Positions 31,397-41,474 of a stretch of 64,000 nt of DNA are shown one piece after another. A program made the position numbers and the translations under genes. The first letter of the stretch is position 1, and every line of letters begins with the position of its first letter. The notes beneath the pieces were generated by a model. It was not told the origin of the DNA. It did no database searches and saw only the letters and a list, made by a program, of their open reading frames with translations. Origin of the DNA: Phytopseudomonas straminea (GTDB lineage: Bacteria; Pseudomonadota; Gammaproteobacteria; Pseudomonadales; Pseudomonadaceae); the NCBI RefSeq assembly GCF_900112645.1, contig NZ_FOMO01000001.1, forward strand, positions 620,001-684,000, written 5' to 3'.

Positions 31397-32872
31397 TCAG
31401 TCACCCAGCAAGGTCTGCAGGGTGCGCGTCACGCCCAGCTTGCGCAGGCTGTCGTAGCACAGTTCGAAGGCGGTGACGAAGGCCGCGGACTGCGGAATGG
31501 CGGTGCCGAAGATCACCTCGACGCCCAGCACCCGCTCGCGCACCCGGTCATCGTCGGCCACCAGCGCCTGGCAGAACTCAGCGCGCGGGTCGGGGATGCG
31601 GTAGGTGGTGCCGGTTTCGTCGACGCCCTTGAGATACAGCGCCCAGGCCGCGACCACCAGGGCCGCGCGCTCCAGCGGCCGGCCATCTTCGATCAGCCGG
31701 TTGATGGTCGGCACGATGAACTTGGGAAACTTCGACGAGCCGTCCGAGCAGACGCGCTCGAGCTGATCGGCGATGGCCTGGTTGGAGAAGCGCTCGATCA
31801 GGGTGTCCTTGTAGTCGTCCAGGTCGATGCCCGGTACTGGCGCCAGCTGCGGGGTCACGTCCAGGTCCATGAAGGTGCGCACGTAACGGCGGAACAAGGG
31901 GTCGTTCATGGTTTCGTGAACGTAGCGGTAGCCCTTGAGAAAGCCCAGGTAGGTCAGCGCCAGGTGGCTGCCGTTGAGCAGCTTGATCTTCATTTCCTCG
32001 TAGGGCGTGACGTCGTCGGTGAACTGCACGCCGACCTTTTCCCAGGCCGGCCGGCCATTGACGAACTTGTCTTCCAGCACCCACTGCAGGAACGGCTCGC
32101 AGACCACCGGCCAGGCGTCGGCGACACAATGGCGCTCGGCCAGCTGGGCGCGGTGAGCATCGCTGGTCATTGGCGTGATGCGGTCGACCATGGCATTGGG
32201 AAAGCTCACGTGGCTGTCGATCCAGCCGGCCAGCTCATGATCGGCCAGATGGGCGAAGGCCAGCAGCGCCTTGCGGGTCACCGCGCCGTTGTGCGGCAGG
32301 TTATCGCAGGACATCAGGGTGAACGCCGGGGTGCCGGCGGCGCGGCGTTTGGCCAGGGCCGCGCAGAGGAAGCCGAACACGCTGCGCGGCGCCTCCGGGT
32401 GCGCCAGGTCGTGCTGGATGTCCGGCAGGTGGGCCATGAACTCACCGGTGCTGTCGTCTATGCAGTAGCCGCCTTCGGTGATGGTCAACGAGACGATGCG
32501 AATCGCCGGGTCGGCCAGCTTGTCGATCAACGCGGCGGGCGAGTCCTCGGCCAGCAGCATGCCGTTGATGGCACCGACCACGCGTACTTCGAGGCCCGGC
32601 TCGTCGCCCAGCACGAACATCGTGTAGAGGTGATCCTGCTCGGCCAGGGCCTGCTGCATGGCGCGGTCTTCGCGACGCAGGCCGACGCCGCAGATGCCCC
32701 ACTCGCGGGCTTCGCCGCGGTTGAGCAGGGCTTCGGTGTAGATCGCCTGGTGGGCGCGGTGGAAGCCGCCGACGCCGATATGGGCGATGCCCTGGCGCAC
32801 GTCGGCCGGGTCGTAGGCTGGCACGTCGATTTCGGGGGCCAGTGCGGAGAGGTTCTTGCGATTGAGTTTCAT
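31397..32872 (-). CDS. mtlD: Mannitol 2-dehydrogenase (polyol dehydrogenase)
   Basis: An NAD-dependent, zinc-free long-chain polyol dehydrogenase that oxidizes mannitol to fructose and arabitol to xylulose. It has 491 residues, nearly the 493 of the P. fluorescens enzyme. The N-terminal Rossmann part has IAHIGVGGFHRAHQAIYTE, and the catalytic region has MKIKLLNGSHLALTYLG with the conserved Lys and the Asn/His pair. The later segment has VAAWALYLKGVDETG. It lies between mtlK and the xylulokinase gene within a tightly spaced operon. Confidence 0.96.
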   Translation of the reverse strand: MKLNRKNLSALAPEIDVPAYDPADVRQGIAHIGVGGFHRAHQAIYTEALLNRGEAREWGICGVGLRREDRAMQQALAEQDHLYTMFVLGDEPGLEVRVVGAINGMLLAEDSPAALIDKLADPAIRIVSLTITEGGYCIDDSTGEFMAHLPDIQHDLAHPEAPRSVFGFLCAALAKRRAAGTPAFTLMSCDNLPHNGAVTRKALLAFAHLADHELAGWIDSHVSFPNAMVDRITPMTSDAHRAQLAERHCVADAWPVVCEPFLQWVLEDKFVNGRPAWEKVGVQFTDDVTPYEEMKIKLLNGSHLALTYLGFLKGYRYVHETMNDPLFRRYVRTFMDLDVTPQLAPVPGIDLDDYKDTLIERFSNQAIADQLERVCSDGSSKFPKFIVPTINRLIEDGRPLERAALVVAAWALYLKGVDETGTTYRIPDPRAEFCQALVADDDRVRERVLGVEVIFGTAIPQSAAFVTAFELCYDSLRKLGVTRTLQTLLGD

Positions 32873-32889
32873 GGGGCGATTCCTGCGCG

Positions 32890-33996
<1,107 letters not shown>

Positions 33997-34008
33997 GACG
34001 TAAACCTC

Positions 34009-34842
34009 TTATTTGACGGCGCCGAACGACAGACCACGCACTAGCTGCTTCTGGCTGATCCAGCCGAAGATCAGGATGGGCGCGCAGGCGAGGGTCGAAA
34101 CGGCGGAAAGCTTGGCCCAGAACAGGCCTTCGGGGCTGGAATAGGAGGCCACCAGCGCGGTCAGCGGCGCGGCGGCGGAGCTGGTCAGGTTGAGCGACCA
34201 GAACGCCTCGTTCCAGCACAGGATCAGCGACAGCAGCATGGTCGAGGCCAGGCCGCCGCGGGCGATGGGTAGCAGCACGCGAGCGATCTCCTGCCAGGTG
34301 GTGGCACCATCGAGCCGCGCCGCTTCGAGGATCTCGCCGGGAATGTCCTTGAAGTAGGTGTACACCATCCACACCACGATCGGCAGGTTGATCAGGGTGT
34401 AGATGACGATGAGCGCGATGCGCGAATCGAGCAGGCCGAACTGCTTGGCCAGCAGGTAGATCGGCACCAGCACGCCCACCGGCGGCAGCATCTTGGTCGA
34501 CAGCATCCACAGCAGCGTGCCCTTGGTGCGTTTGGTCTCGAAGAACGCCATCGAGTAGGCCGCCGGCACCGCGATGAGCATGCACAGCAGAGTCGCGGCG
34601 AAGGAGATCAGCACCGAATTCCAGGCGTAGGCGAAGTAGTCGCTGCGCTCGTTGATGTGCAGGTAGTTCTCCAGGGTCGGGGTGAAGATGAACTGCGGTG
34701 GCGTGGCGAAGGCATCCAGCTCGGTCTTCAGGCTGGTCAGCACCATCCAGAAGATCGGGAAGAAGATCAGCGCGGCCACGGCCCAGGCCAGCGTACCGAC
34801 CAGCACGCTCTGCAGGCGACGGGATTGTTTTAGCGTCAGCAT
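34009..34842 (-). CDS. mtlG: Polyol ABC transporter permease MtlG
   Basis: Second permease of the importer, MalG type, 277 residues with six helices. The EAA loop reads GEILEAARLDGATTWQEI (about residue 190). The N-terminal cytoplasmic segment is MLTLKQSRRLQ. It is separated by nine bases from mtlF and twelve from mtlK. Confidence 0.94.
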   Translation of the reverse strand: MLTLKQSRRLQSVLVGTLAWAVAALIFFPIFWMVLTSLKTELDAFATPPQFIFTPTLENYLHINERSDYFAYAWNSVLISFAATLLCMLIAVPAAYSMAFFETKRTKGTLLWMLSTKMLPPVGVLVPIYLLAKQFGLLDSRIALIVIYTLINLPIVVWMVYTYFKDIPGEILEAARLDGATTWQEIARVLLPIARGGLASTMLLSLILCWNEAFWSLNLTSSAAAPLTALVASYSSPEGLFWAKLSAVSTLACAPILIFGWISQKQLVRGLSFGAVK

Positions 34843-34851
34843 GCTCTGCTC

Positions 34852-35784
34852 CTACTGCCGGTCGGTCAGGTTCTTGCCGATCATGCGGATCAGCACGATG
34901 GCGGCGATGTTGGCGATGACCACGGCGATCAGCCCGCCGGCGGAGGCCATGCCCACGTCGAACTGCAGCAGCGCCTGGGTGTAGATCAGGTAGGCCAGGT
35001 TGGTCGATTCGTAACCCGGCCCGCCGCTGGTGGTGGTGTAGATCTCGGCGAACACCGAGAGCAGGAAGATGGTTTCGATCATCACCACCACGGCGATCGG
35101 CCGTGCCAGGTGCGGCAGGGTCAGGTGCCAGAAGATGGCCAGCGGGCCGGCACCGTCGAGGCGCGCGGCCTCCTTCTGCTCCTGATCCAGCGACTGCATG
35201 GCGGTCATCAGGATGAGGATGGCGAACGGCAACCACTGCCACGACACGATGAGAATGATCGAGAACAGCGGATGGTGCGCCAGCCAGTCCACCGGCTGGG
35301 CGCCGAAGAACTGCCATACGGCGGCGAGAATCCCCGATACCGGATGGAAGATCAGGTTCTTCCACAGCAGCGCGCTGACCGTCGGCATGATGAAGAACGG
35401 CGAGATCAGCAGCACCCGCACGATGCCGCGACCAAAGAACTCGCTGGCTTCCAACAGCGCGGAGATCAGCACGCCGAACACCACGCTGATCAACAGCACG
35501 CTGCCGACCAGCAGCAGGGTGTTGCCGGCGCCGGACAGGAAGGCAGCATCGGTGACGAAGTATTCGAAGTTTTCCAGGCCGACGAAATCGTTCTCGCCGG
35601 GGTACAGCAGGTTGTAGCGGATCAGCGAGAAGTAGATGGTCATGCCCAGGGGCACGATCATCCAGATCAGCAGCAGAACCACCGAAGGGCTGACCAGGAA
35701 CCAGCCGGGCGCCAGGCGCTTGCGCCGCGTGGCGACGGCTTCGCCAGCCGCTGGCGAGCGGGAGTCGAGGGTTGTGTTATCCAT
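34852..35784 (-). CDS. mtlF: Polyol ABC transporter permease MtlF
   Basis: First permease of the importer, MalF type without the large periplasmic insertion, 310 residues with six helices. The EAA loop is QSLDQEQKEAARLDGAGPLA (about residue 205). The frame is open upstream to 35901, but the ATG at 35784 has GGAG nearby, while the upstream part runs into a palindromic repeat. That repeat (35815-35946) separates it from mtlE. Confidence 0.93.
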   Translation of the reverse strand: MDNTTLDSRSPAAGEAVATRRKRLAPGWFLVSPSVVLLLIWMIVPLGMTIYFSLIRYNLLYPGENDFVGLENFEYFVTDAAFLSGAGNTLLLVGSVLLISVVFGVLISALLEASEFFGRGIVRVLLISPFFIMPTVSALLWKNLIFHPVSGILAAVWQFFGAQPVDWLAHHPLFSIILIVSWQWLPFAILILMTAMQSLDQEQKEAARLDGAGPLAIFWHLTLPHLARPIAVVVMIETIFLLSVFAEIYTTTSGGPGYESTNLAYLIYTQALLQFDVGMASAGGLIAVVIANIAAIVLIRMIGKNLTDRQ

Positions 35785-35814
35785 GGGGGCTCCGCAATGA
35801 GCGGTTAGGTATTG

Positions 35815-35946
35815 ATCGTTCCCACGCTCCGCGTGGGAACGCCGCCTTTGGCGCTCCGCGCCGCGTAACACCGGGTCAGCGGACGCGGAGCGTCCCGACA
35901 TACGTTCCCACGCCGACGTTTCGACGCCTCGACGTGGGAACGATCA
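35815..35946. repeat. Palindromic element between mtlE and mtlF (CGTTCCCACGC family)
   Basis: The outer arms ATCGTTCCCACG (35815 on) and CGTGGGAACGAT (to 35944) are inverted, and inner copies of GTTCCCACGC and GCTCCGCGTGGGAAC form further hairpins, including a self-complementary unit at 35819-35841. The pattern is common between genes in pseudomonads. Here it fills almost the whole mtlE-mtlF gap. Confidence 0.8.
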
Positions 35947-35954
35947 CGGTGCCG

Positions 35955-37265
<1,311 letters not shown>

Positions 37266-37372
37266 GGTCTTGAACTCCTCTCCCTGGCCCGGTGAGCCTC
37301 GGGAGACGTTATTGTTTTTGTGGGCCGACCCGGATTACACCCCTAGCGCCGAACGCGAACAACGCCTCGACT

Positions 37373-37398
37373 GCACTTTGACCGATACTTTTTTGCAC
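37373..37398 (-). promoter_or_regulatory. Candidate MtlR operator upstream of mtlE
   Basis: A 26-base segment bounded by GCACTTTG on the left and TTTTTTGCAC on the right lies about 110-135 bases upstream of mtlE, in the only place where the operon promoter can be. On the minus strand it reads as two similar half-sites of about ten bases (TGCAAAAAAG and TCAAAGTGCA), suited to an AraC-type activator. The assignment rests on position and form only. Confidence 0.45.
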
Positions 37399-37490
37399 TG
37401 AGAGTGGAGCAAGCTGGCCAGCAGAAAAAGCCAGGCTCAGCCTCAAAAACGCTGCTTCTGGCTGTTTTGCCGTAGATAGGCGTGAAGGAT

Positions 37491-38396
37491 TCAGTACAGG
37501 TTTTGCGCAGTAAAGCGCTGGGTGACCAACCGTCGGTAGCCGCTGGGTGTCATGCCCTTGAGCTGCTGGAAGCGTCGGTTGAAGTTGGAAATATTGTTGA
37601 AGCCGGACTCGAAACACACCTCGGTCACCGGCTTGTCGCTCTGGGTCAGCAGCTCGCAGGACTTGCTCACCCGCAGGCGATTGACGAACTCGACGAAGCC
37701 GCGCCCGGTGGCCTGCTTGAAGAAGCGCGAGAAGTAGGTGGGCGTCATCCCGAGGTACTCGGCCACTTCCTCCTGGCTCAACTCCTGGGCATAGCGCTGG
37801 AAGATGTAGTCGACGGCGCGGTTGATGCGGTCGACATGGTGTTCGTCGGCCAGCTGCGCAGCGGTGCGATCGGACAGCAACTGGTAATCGTCGCAGGCGG
37901 CGAGCAGCTCCATGAGAATGAAGAAGTTACCCAACCGGGTCATACCCTGGGAATCGGCGATGCGCTGCAGCAACTGGCGCGCCTCGCCGATGGTGTGCGG
38001 GCAACGGAACTCGATACCGTACTGGGCGCGGGCCAACAGCGGCTGCAGGTCCTTGAGCTCGGCGAACACCGCGGTGCCGCTTTCCAGCACCTCGTCGGTG
38101 AAGTTGACCAGCATGTCGCGCTCGGCCACCGCTTCGCCCGGCGCCATCTGGCTGATCCAGTTGTGCGGCAGGTTGGGGCCGGTGAGAAACAGGGTGTCGG
38201 GAGAGAAATTGCCGATGTAGTCGCCGATAAAAACCTTGCCGGCGCTGGCGACGATCAGGTGCAGCTCGTATTCCTTGTGGAAATGCCAGCGCACCAGCGG
38301 GCTGGGAAAGCCGTGCTGGCGATAGATCAGCGAATGACCTTCGTGGTCATCCATCAGCTCATAGGACGGGTCGAGCGTTCTCTGCGATCGGGACAT
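37491..38396 (-). CDS. mtlR: AraC-type activator of the mannitol operon MtlR
   Basis: A 301-residue regulator, the length of P. fluorescens MtlR. It has an N-terminal cupin-like sensing domain (FPSPLVRWHFHKEYELHLIV) and a C-terminal AraC double helix-turn-helix (SQEEVAEYLGMTPTYFSRFF, then VCFESGFNNISNFNRRFQQ). The frame continues upstream to 38456; the ATG at 38396 gives the expected N-terminus MSRSQRTLDP. It is transcribed in the same direction as mtlE, 225 bases upstream of it. In P. fluorescens MtlR activates the operon with mannitol, sorbitol or arabitol. Confidence 0.94.
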   Translation of the reverse strand: MSRSQRTLDPSYELMDDHEGHSLIYRQHGFPSPLVRWHFHKEYELHLIVASAGKVFIGDYIGNFSPDTLFLTGPNLPHNWISQMAPGEAVAERDMLVNFTDEVLESGTAVFAELKDLQPLLARAQYGIEFRCPHTIGEARQLLQRIADSQGMTRLGNFFILMELLAACDDYQLLSDRTAAQLADEHHVDRINRAVDYIFQRYAQELSQEEVAEYLGMTPTYFSRFFKQATGRGFVEFVNRLRVSKSCELLTQSDKPVTEVCFESGFNNISNFNRRFQQLKGMTPSGYRRLVTQRFTAQNLY

Positions 38397-38516
38397 GGCG
38401 GGCCGGCATCGTCTTGTTCTTGTCGGTGATTGCCGGGGGCCGCGCTCGTCGCGCAACCCACCGACCGACTAAAGACCCTAGCACAACCCGTCGGGTTCGC
38501 TTGTTCGACTCGGATT

Positions 38517-38580
38517 GTAGGATGGGTCGGGCCGCGTAGGTAAAACCCATCAATGCGGTGATGGGTTTCACCCATCCTAC
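38517..38580. repeat. REP pair, family A, away from the RAYT
   Basis: The arms at 38517-38552 (an imperfect TAGGATGGGT...AAACCCATCA) and 38559-38580 (TGATGGGTTTCACCCATCCTAC) belong to the same family as the repeats around the transposase at 22812-23339. Confidence 0.85.
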
Positions 38581-38591
38581 GGATCTACATT

Positions 38592-38643
38592 CTGTGGGAG
38601 CGCGCCATGCGCGCGAATCGCGGGCATGGCCCGCTCCCACAGG
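38592..38643. repeat. REP pair, family B (CGCGGGCATGGCCCGCTCCCACAGG)
   Basis: Two abutting inverted arms, 38592-38617 and 38618-38643, carry the core GGGAGCGGGCCATGCCCGCG. The same family flanks the RAYT pseudogene at 50085-50552. This pair lies 11 bases from a family A pair. Confidence 0.85.
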
Positions 38644-38694
38644 CGTAAGGTGGACGACGCGTCACCTACGCGGCTCGCACTATCCTACGAGCCC

Positions 38695-39420
38695 TCAGCC
38701 CTGTGGATAACGCGCGCGCGGCGTGGCCATCGGCAGTGGGCCGTCGCCGATCTGGCGGAACTCGCCGGTTTCGGCATCGTAGGCTTTGATCTCGCTGCTT
38801 TCGATGTCGTACACCCAGCCATGGATGAACAACTGGCCGGCCGCCAGGCGCGAGGCCACCGAGGGATGGGTGCGCAGGTGGTCGAGCTGGGCCACCACGT
38901 TTTCCTCGGTGAGCACGCCCAGGGTGGTGTGGTCAGCGCAGCCGCAGTTGTCGGCCACCACAGTCTTGGCGACTTCAGCGTGGCGCAGCCAGGCCTTTAC
39001 CGTGGGCATGCGCTCCAGGGTTGCCGGATCGAGTACAGCTTTCATCGCGCCGCAGTCGGAGTGGCCGCAGACGATGATGTGCTGCACGCCCAGGGCGGCG
39101 ACCGCGTATTCGATGGCGGTGGACACGCCGCCGTTCATCTGGCCATAGGGTGGCACCACGTTGCCGACGTTGCGGGTCACGAACAGGTCGCCCGGTTCGC
39201 TCTGGGTGATCAGCTCGGGAACGATGCGCGAGTCGGCGCAGGTGATGAACATGGCGCGCGGCGACTGGGCATGGGCCAGCTTCTTGAACAGCGCCTGCTG
39301 CTGCGGGAATACATCCTGACGAAAACGCAGGAAGCCATCGACCAGATGATCCAGCGCCTCGGCGGCCGATGCGGCGTTCTTTTCGGATTTGCTATCAGCA
39401 GGACGACGATTACCAGGCAT
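38695..39420 (-). CDS. Beta-carbonic anhydrase (copy 2)
   Basis: A 241-residue paralogue of the enzyme at 26027-26758. Long blocks are identical, for example FITCADSRIVPELITQS and NGGVSTAIEYAV, and the zinc and catalytic residues (CADSR, CGHSDCGAM) are intact. The N-terminal 25 residues and the C-terminus diverge. It has no transporter partner; REP pairs lie upstream of mtlR's start on one side and a dispersed repeat on the other. GAGG sits before the ATG. The separate setting suggests different regulation, perhaps by CO2 level or growth phase. Confidence 0.95.
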   Translation of the reverse strand: MPGNRRPADSKSEKNAASAAEALDHLVDGFLRFRQDVFPQQQALFKKLAHAQSPRAMFITCADSRIVPELITQSEPGDLFVTRNVGNVVPPYGQMNGGVSTAIEYAVAALGVQHIIVCGHSDCGAMKAVLDPATLERMPTVKAWLRHAEVAKTVVADNCGCADHTTLGVLTEENVVAQLDHLRTHPSVASRLAAGQLFIHGWVYDIESSEIKAYDAETGEFRQIGDGPLPMATPRARYPQG

Positions 39421-39633
39421 AGCATTACCTCGCTTACGGATGGGGGACGGCGCGTGCGACAGCGCACAGCTTCCCAGCCGGCAGGATCACCGGCAAGGGA
39501 TTGGGGCATTTGACTGTGGCAAATCCCTTCAGGACACGTCGGCGCGATAAATCGTCGAGCGGCCGGATATATCGACCGTATTTTCGCTGGGTCGTGCGCC
39601 GAGCTAATCATCCATGACACGGCCAATAGCCAA

Positions 39634-39702
39634 CCTGGGTATCGCTACGCTCAACGCCAGGCTACAGAGCCCGTAGCCCGGGTCGAGCGCAGCGACACCC
39701 GG
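39634..39702. repeat. Dispersed inverted pair (GTAGCC...GGGTATCGC family), copy 2
   Basis: CCTGGGTATCGCTACGCTCA... (39634-39665) and GTAGCCCGGGTCGAGCGC... (39673-39702) match the arms at 8208-8305, but here the GGCTAC end of the first arm faces the GTAGCC end of the second. It ends 12 bases from the 3' end of the radical SAM gene. Confidence 0.75.
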
Positions 39703-39714
39703 AAACCGGCTCGC

Positions 39715-40770
39715 TCAGAACAAGCCCATCTGCTGCCCTGGCGGCGCGAACTGCGAGCAATCCAGTACGCCGCGCTTGCTGCCATCGTACCCATAACGGC
39801 GGCGCGCCAGGCGAAAGCGCTGGGCCAGCAGCTCGGCGAAGTGCCCCTCCCCCTTCATTCGCGCGCCGAAACGGCTGTCGTAGTTCTGCCCGCCGCGGGA
39901 TTGGCGGATCAGGCTCATCACGTGTTCGGCGCGGTCGGGGAAATGGGTCTGCAGCCATTGCTCGAACAAATCGGCGATCTCCAGGGGCAAGCGCAGCAAC
40001 ACGTAGCCGGCCGAACTGGCGCCGGCTTCACGGCCCGCTTCGAGCAGGCGCTCGAGCTCCATGTCGTTGATCATCGGGATCATCGGCGCAGCCATCAGGC
40101 CGACCGGCACGCCATGCTCGTGCAGGGCCTTCATCGCCCGCAGACGCGCCTTGGGCGCTGCGGTGCGCGGCTCCATGATGCGCTTGAGCTCGTCGTCCAG
40201 GGTGGTGACGCTAAACGCCACGCTGACCAGATTACGGCTGGCCAGCTCTTCGAGCAGATCCAGGTCGCGCAGGATCAGCGCGCTCTTGGTGATGATGCTC
40301 ACCGGGTGGCGATAGCGCAGCAGGATCTCTAGAGCCTGGCGTGTCAGCTGGTGTTCGCGCTCGATGGGCTGGTAGCCGTCGGTATTGATGCCCAAGGCAA
40401 TGGGCGCCGGTACGTAGCCCGGCTTGCTCAACTGCTCTTCGAGGCGCTCGGCCAAGTTGGTCTTGGCGATCAGCTTGGTCTCGAAATCGATGCCCGGCGA
40501 CAGGTCCCAATAGGCATGGCTGGGCCGGGCGAAACAGTAGATGCAGCCGTGCTCGCAGCCGCGATAGGGATTCACCGAACGGTCGAAGCCCACGTCCGGC
40601 GAGCTGTTGCGGCTGATCACCGTCTTAGCCTTTTCATGACGGACTTCGGTGACGAAGGTCAGCGGCGTCTGTTCCTGATACCAGCCGTCGTCCTCGGCCT
40701 CGCTGGTGGTGGGCGCGAAGCGATTGTGCGGCTTGCTGGCGGTGCCGCGCCCGCGGACGAAATCAGACAT
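39715..40770 (-). CDS. Radical SAM protein, PA0069 family (SplB-like), SOS-linked
   Basis: A 351-residue radical SAM enzyme. The [4Fe-4S] motif reads GCEHGCIYCFARPSH (CxxxCxxC), about residues 70-84. The N-terminus (MSDFVRGRGTASKPHNRF, then TFVTEVRHEKAKTVISRN) and the C-terminal Arg-rich segment are typical of the family named after PA0069. Relatives include spore photoproduct lyase. A perfect LexA box lies 18 bases upstream of the ATG, and in P. aeruginosa PA0069 is reported in the LexA regulon, so a DNA-damage role is likely though the reaction is unknown. The start at 40770 gives the family N-terminus; the longer frame crosses the LexA box. Confidence 0.92.
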   Translation of the reverse strand: MSDFVRGRGTASKPHNRFAPTTSEAEDDGWYQEQTPLTFVTEVRHEKAKTVISRNSSPDVGFDRSVNPYRGCEHGCIYCFARPSHAYWDLSPGIDFETKLIAKTNLAERLEEQLSKPGYVPAPIALGINTDGYQPIEREHQLTRQALEILLRYRHPVSIITKSALILRDLDLLEELASRNLVSVAFSVTTLDDELKRIMEPRTAAPKARLRAMKALHEHGVPVGLMAAPMIPMINDMELERLLEAGREAGASSAGYVLLRLPLEIADLFEQWLQTHFPDRAEHVMSLIRQSRGGQNYDSRFGARMKGEGHFAELLAQRFRLARRRYGYDGSKRGVLDCSQFAPPGQQMGLF

Positions 40771-40787
40771 GGGAGATCTCACGAATA

Positions 40788-40803
40788 CTGTATTTACATA
40801 CAG
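40788..40803 (-). promoter_or_regulatory. LexA (SOS) box
   Basis: CTGTATTTACATACAG fits the gammaproteobacterial LexA consensus CTGT-N8-ACAG and is palindromic over CTGTAT/ATACAG. It lies 18 bases before the radical SAM start codon. Confidence 0.9.
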
Positions 40804-40910
40804 TAATTGAGCACGGAAAGTTTTCCTAGCACGCCCGATCAATGGCCGCCGGCACCTCGACCTGAACGGTGCGCGGAAAAGTCGCACACATCTGGTTACA
40901 TGACGTTAAA

Positions 40911-40930
40911 ATAGTTGTTTTGCTAACTAT
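40911..40930. promoter_or_regulatory. Inverted repeat before the dehydrogenase operon, operator candidate
   Basis: ATAGTT (40911-40916) and AACTAT (40925-40930) form a perfect 6-8-6 inverted repeat 14 bases before the first gene of the dehydrogenase operon, overlapping an AT-rich -10-like stretch (TTAAAAT). It could be a repressor site; the protein is not identifiable. Confidence 0.45.
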
Positions 40931-40944
40931 CAGAAGACTCATCA

Positions 40945-41451
40945 ATGAACCTTTCGCGTCGCCAATTGCTGGGTACGCTGCTGGTCTCGGGCGGCTGTGC
41001 GGCGTTCGCCGGCTTGCCCGCCTGGGCCCTGTCGGCCGAGAGCCCCGCGCCTTATACGCGCTTCATGCGCCTCTCCACGCTGCTGATCAACCACCAGCTC
41101 AGCGCCGCGGTCGGCATGCGCATCGCCGACGCCGCGCAGCAAAAGTACCCGCAGCTGACCGACATGATGAACCGCATCATCGCCATCGCCGAGCAGCGCC
41201 AGGCCCGCACCGTGGAAGATTTCTTCGCCGATGTTCCCGAAGGCGAACTGCGCGAGCTGGCGTACTGGGTGATCTTCGCCTGGTACAGCGGCGTGTCCTC
41301 GCCCGCGGCGGACGCCCAGCTGTTCACCTATGAAGAAGCACTGACCTTCAAGACCACCGCCGATGTGGTTGCCATCCCGTCCTACGGGCTGAGCGCGCCC
41401 AATGGCTGGAGCCAGGTCACCGTCGCCCTGAGCCCGCTGCCCCGTTTCTGA
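40945..41451 (+). CDS. Gluconate/sugar dehydrogenase small (gamma) subunit, Tat-exported
   Basis: A 168-residue small subunit of the membrane-bound FAD dehydrogenase complex. The N-terminus MNLSRRQLLGTLLVSGG is a twin-arginine signal, followed by a helical mature domain typical of sugar dehydrogenase complex small subunits (MMNRIIAIAEQRQARTVEDF, then FAWYSGVSS). The FAD subunit encoded next lacks a signal, so it probably crosses the membrane bound to this subunit. First gene of a three-gene operon, 23 bases before the next. Confidence 0.9.
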   Translation: MNLSRRQLLGTLLVSGGCAAFAGLPAWALSAESPAPYTRFMRLSTLLINHQLSAAVGMRIADAAQQKYPQLTDMMNRIIAIAEQRQARTVEDFFADVPEGELRELAYWVIFAWYSGVSSPAADAQLFTYEEALTFKTTADVVAIPSYGLSAPNGWSQVTVALSPLPRF

Positions 41452-41474
41452 TCCCCTCGAAGAATTCCAGAAAA

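Noticed and set aside
38517..38643. Clustered short repeats as a CRISPR array
   Set aside because: The repeats are inverted palindromic pairs of two families, not regularly spaced direct repeats, and no cas gene is present.
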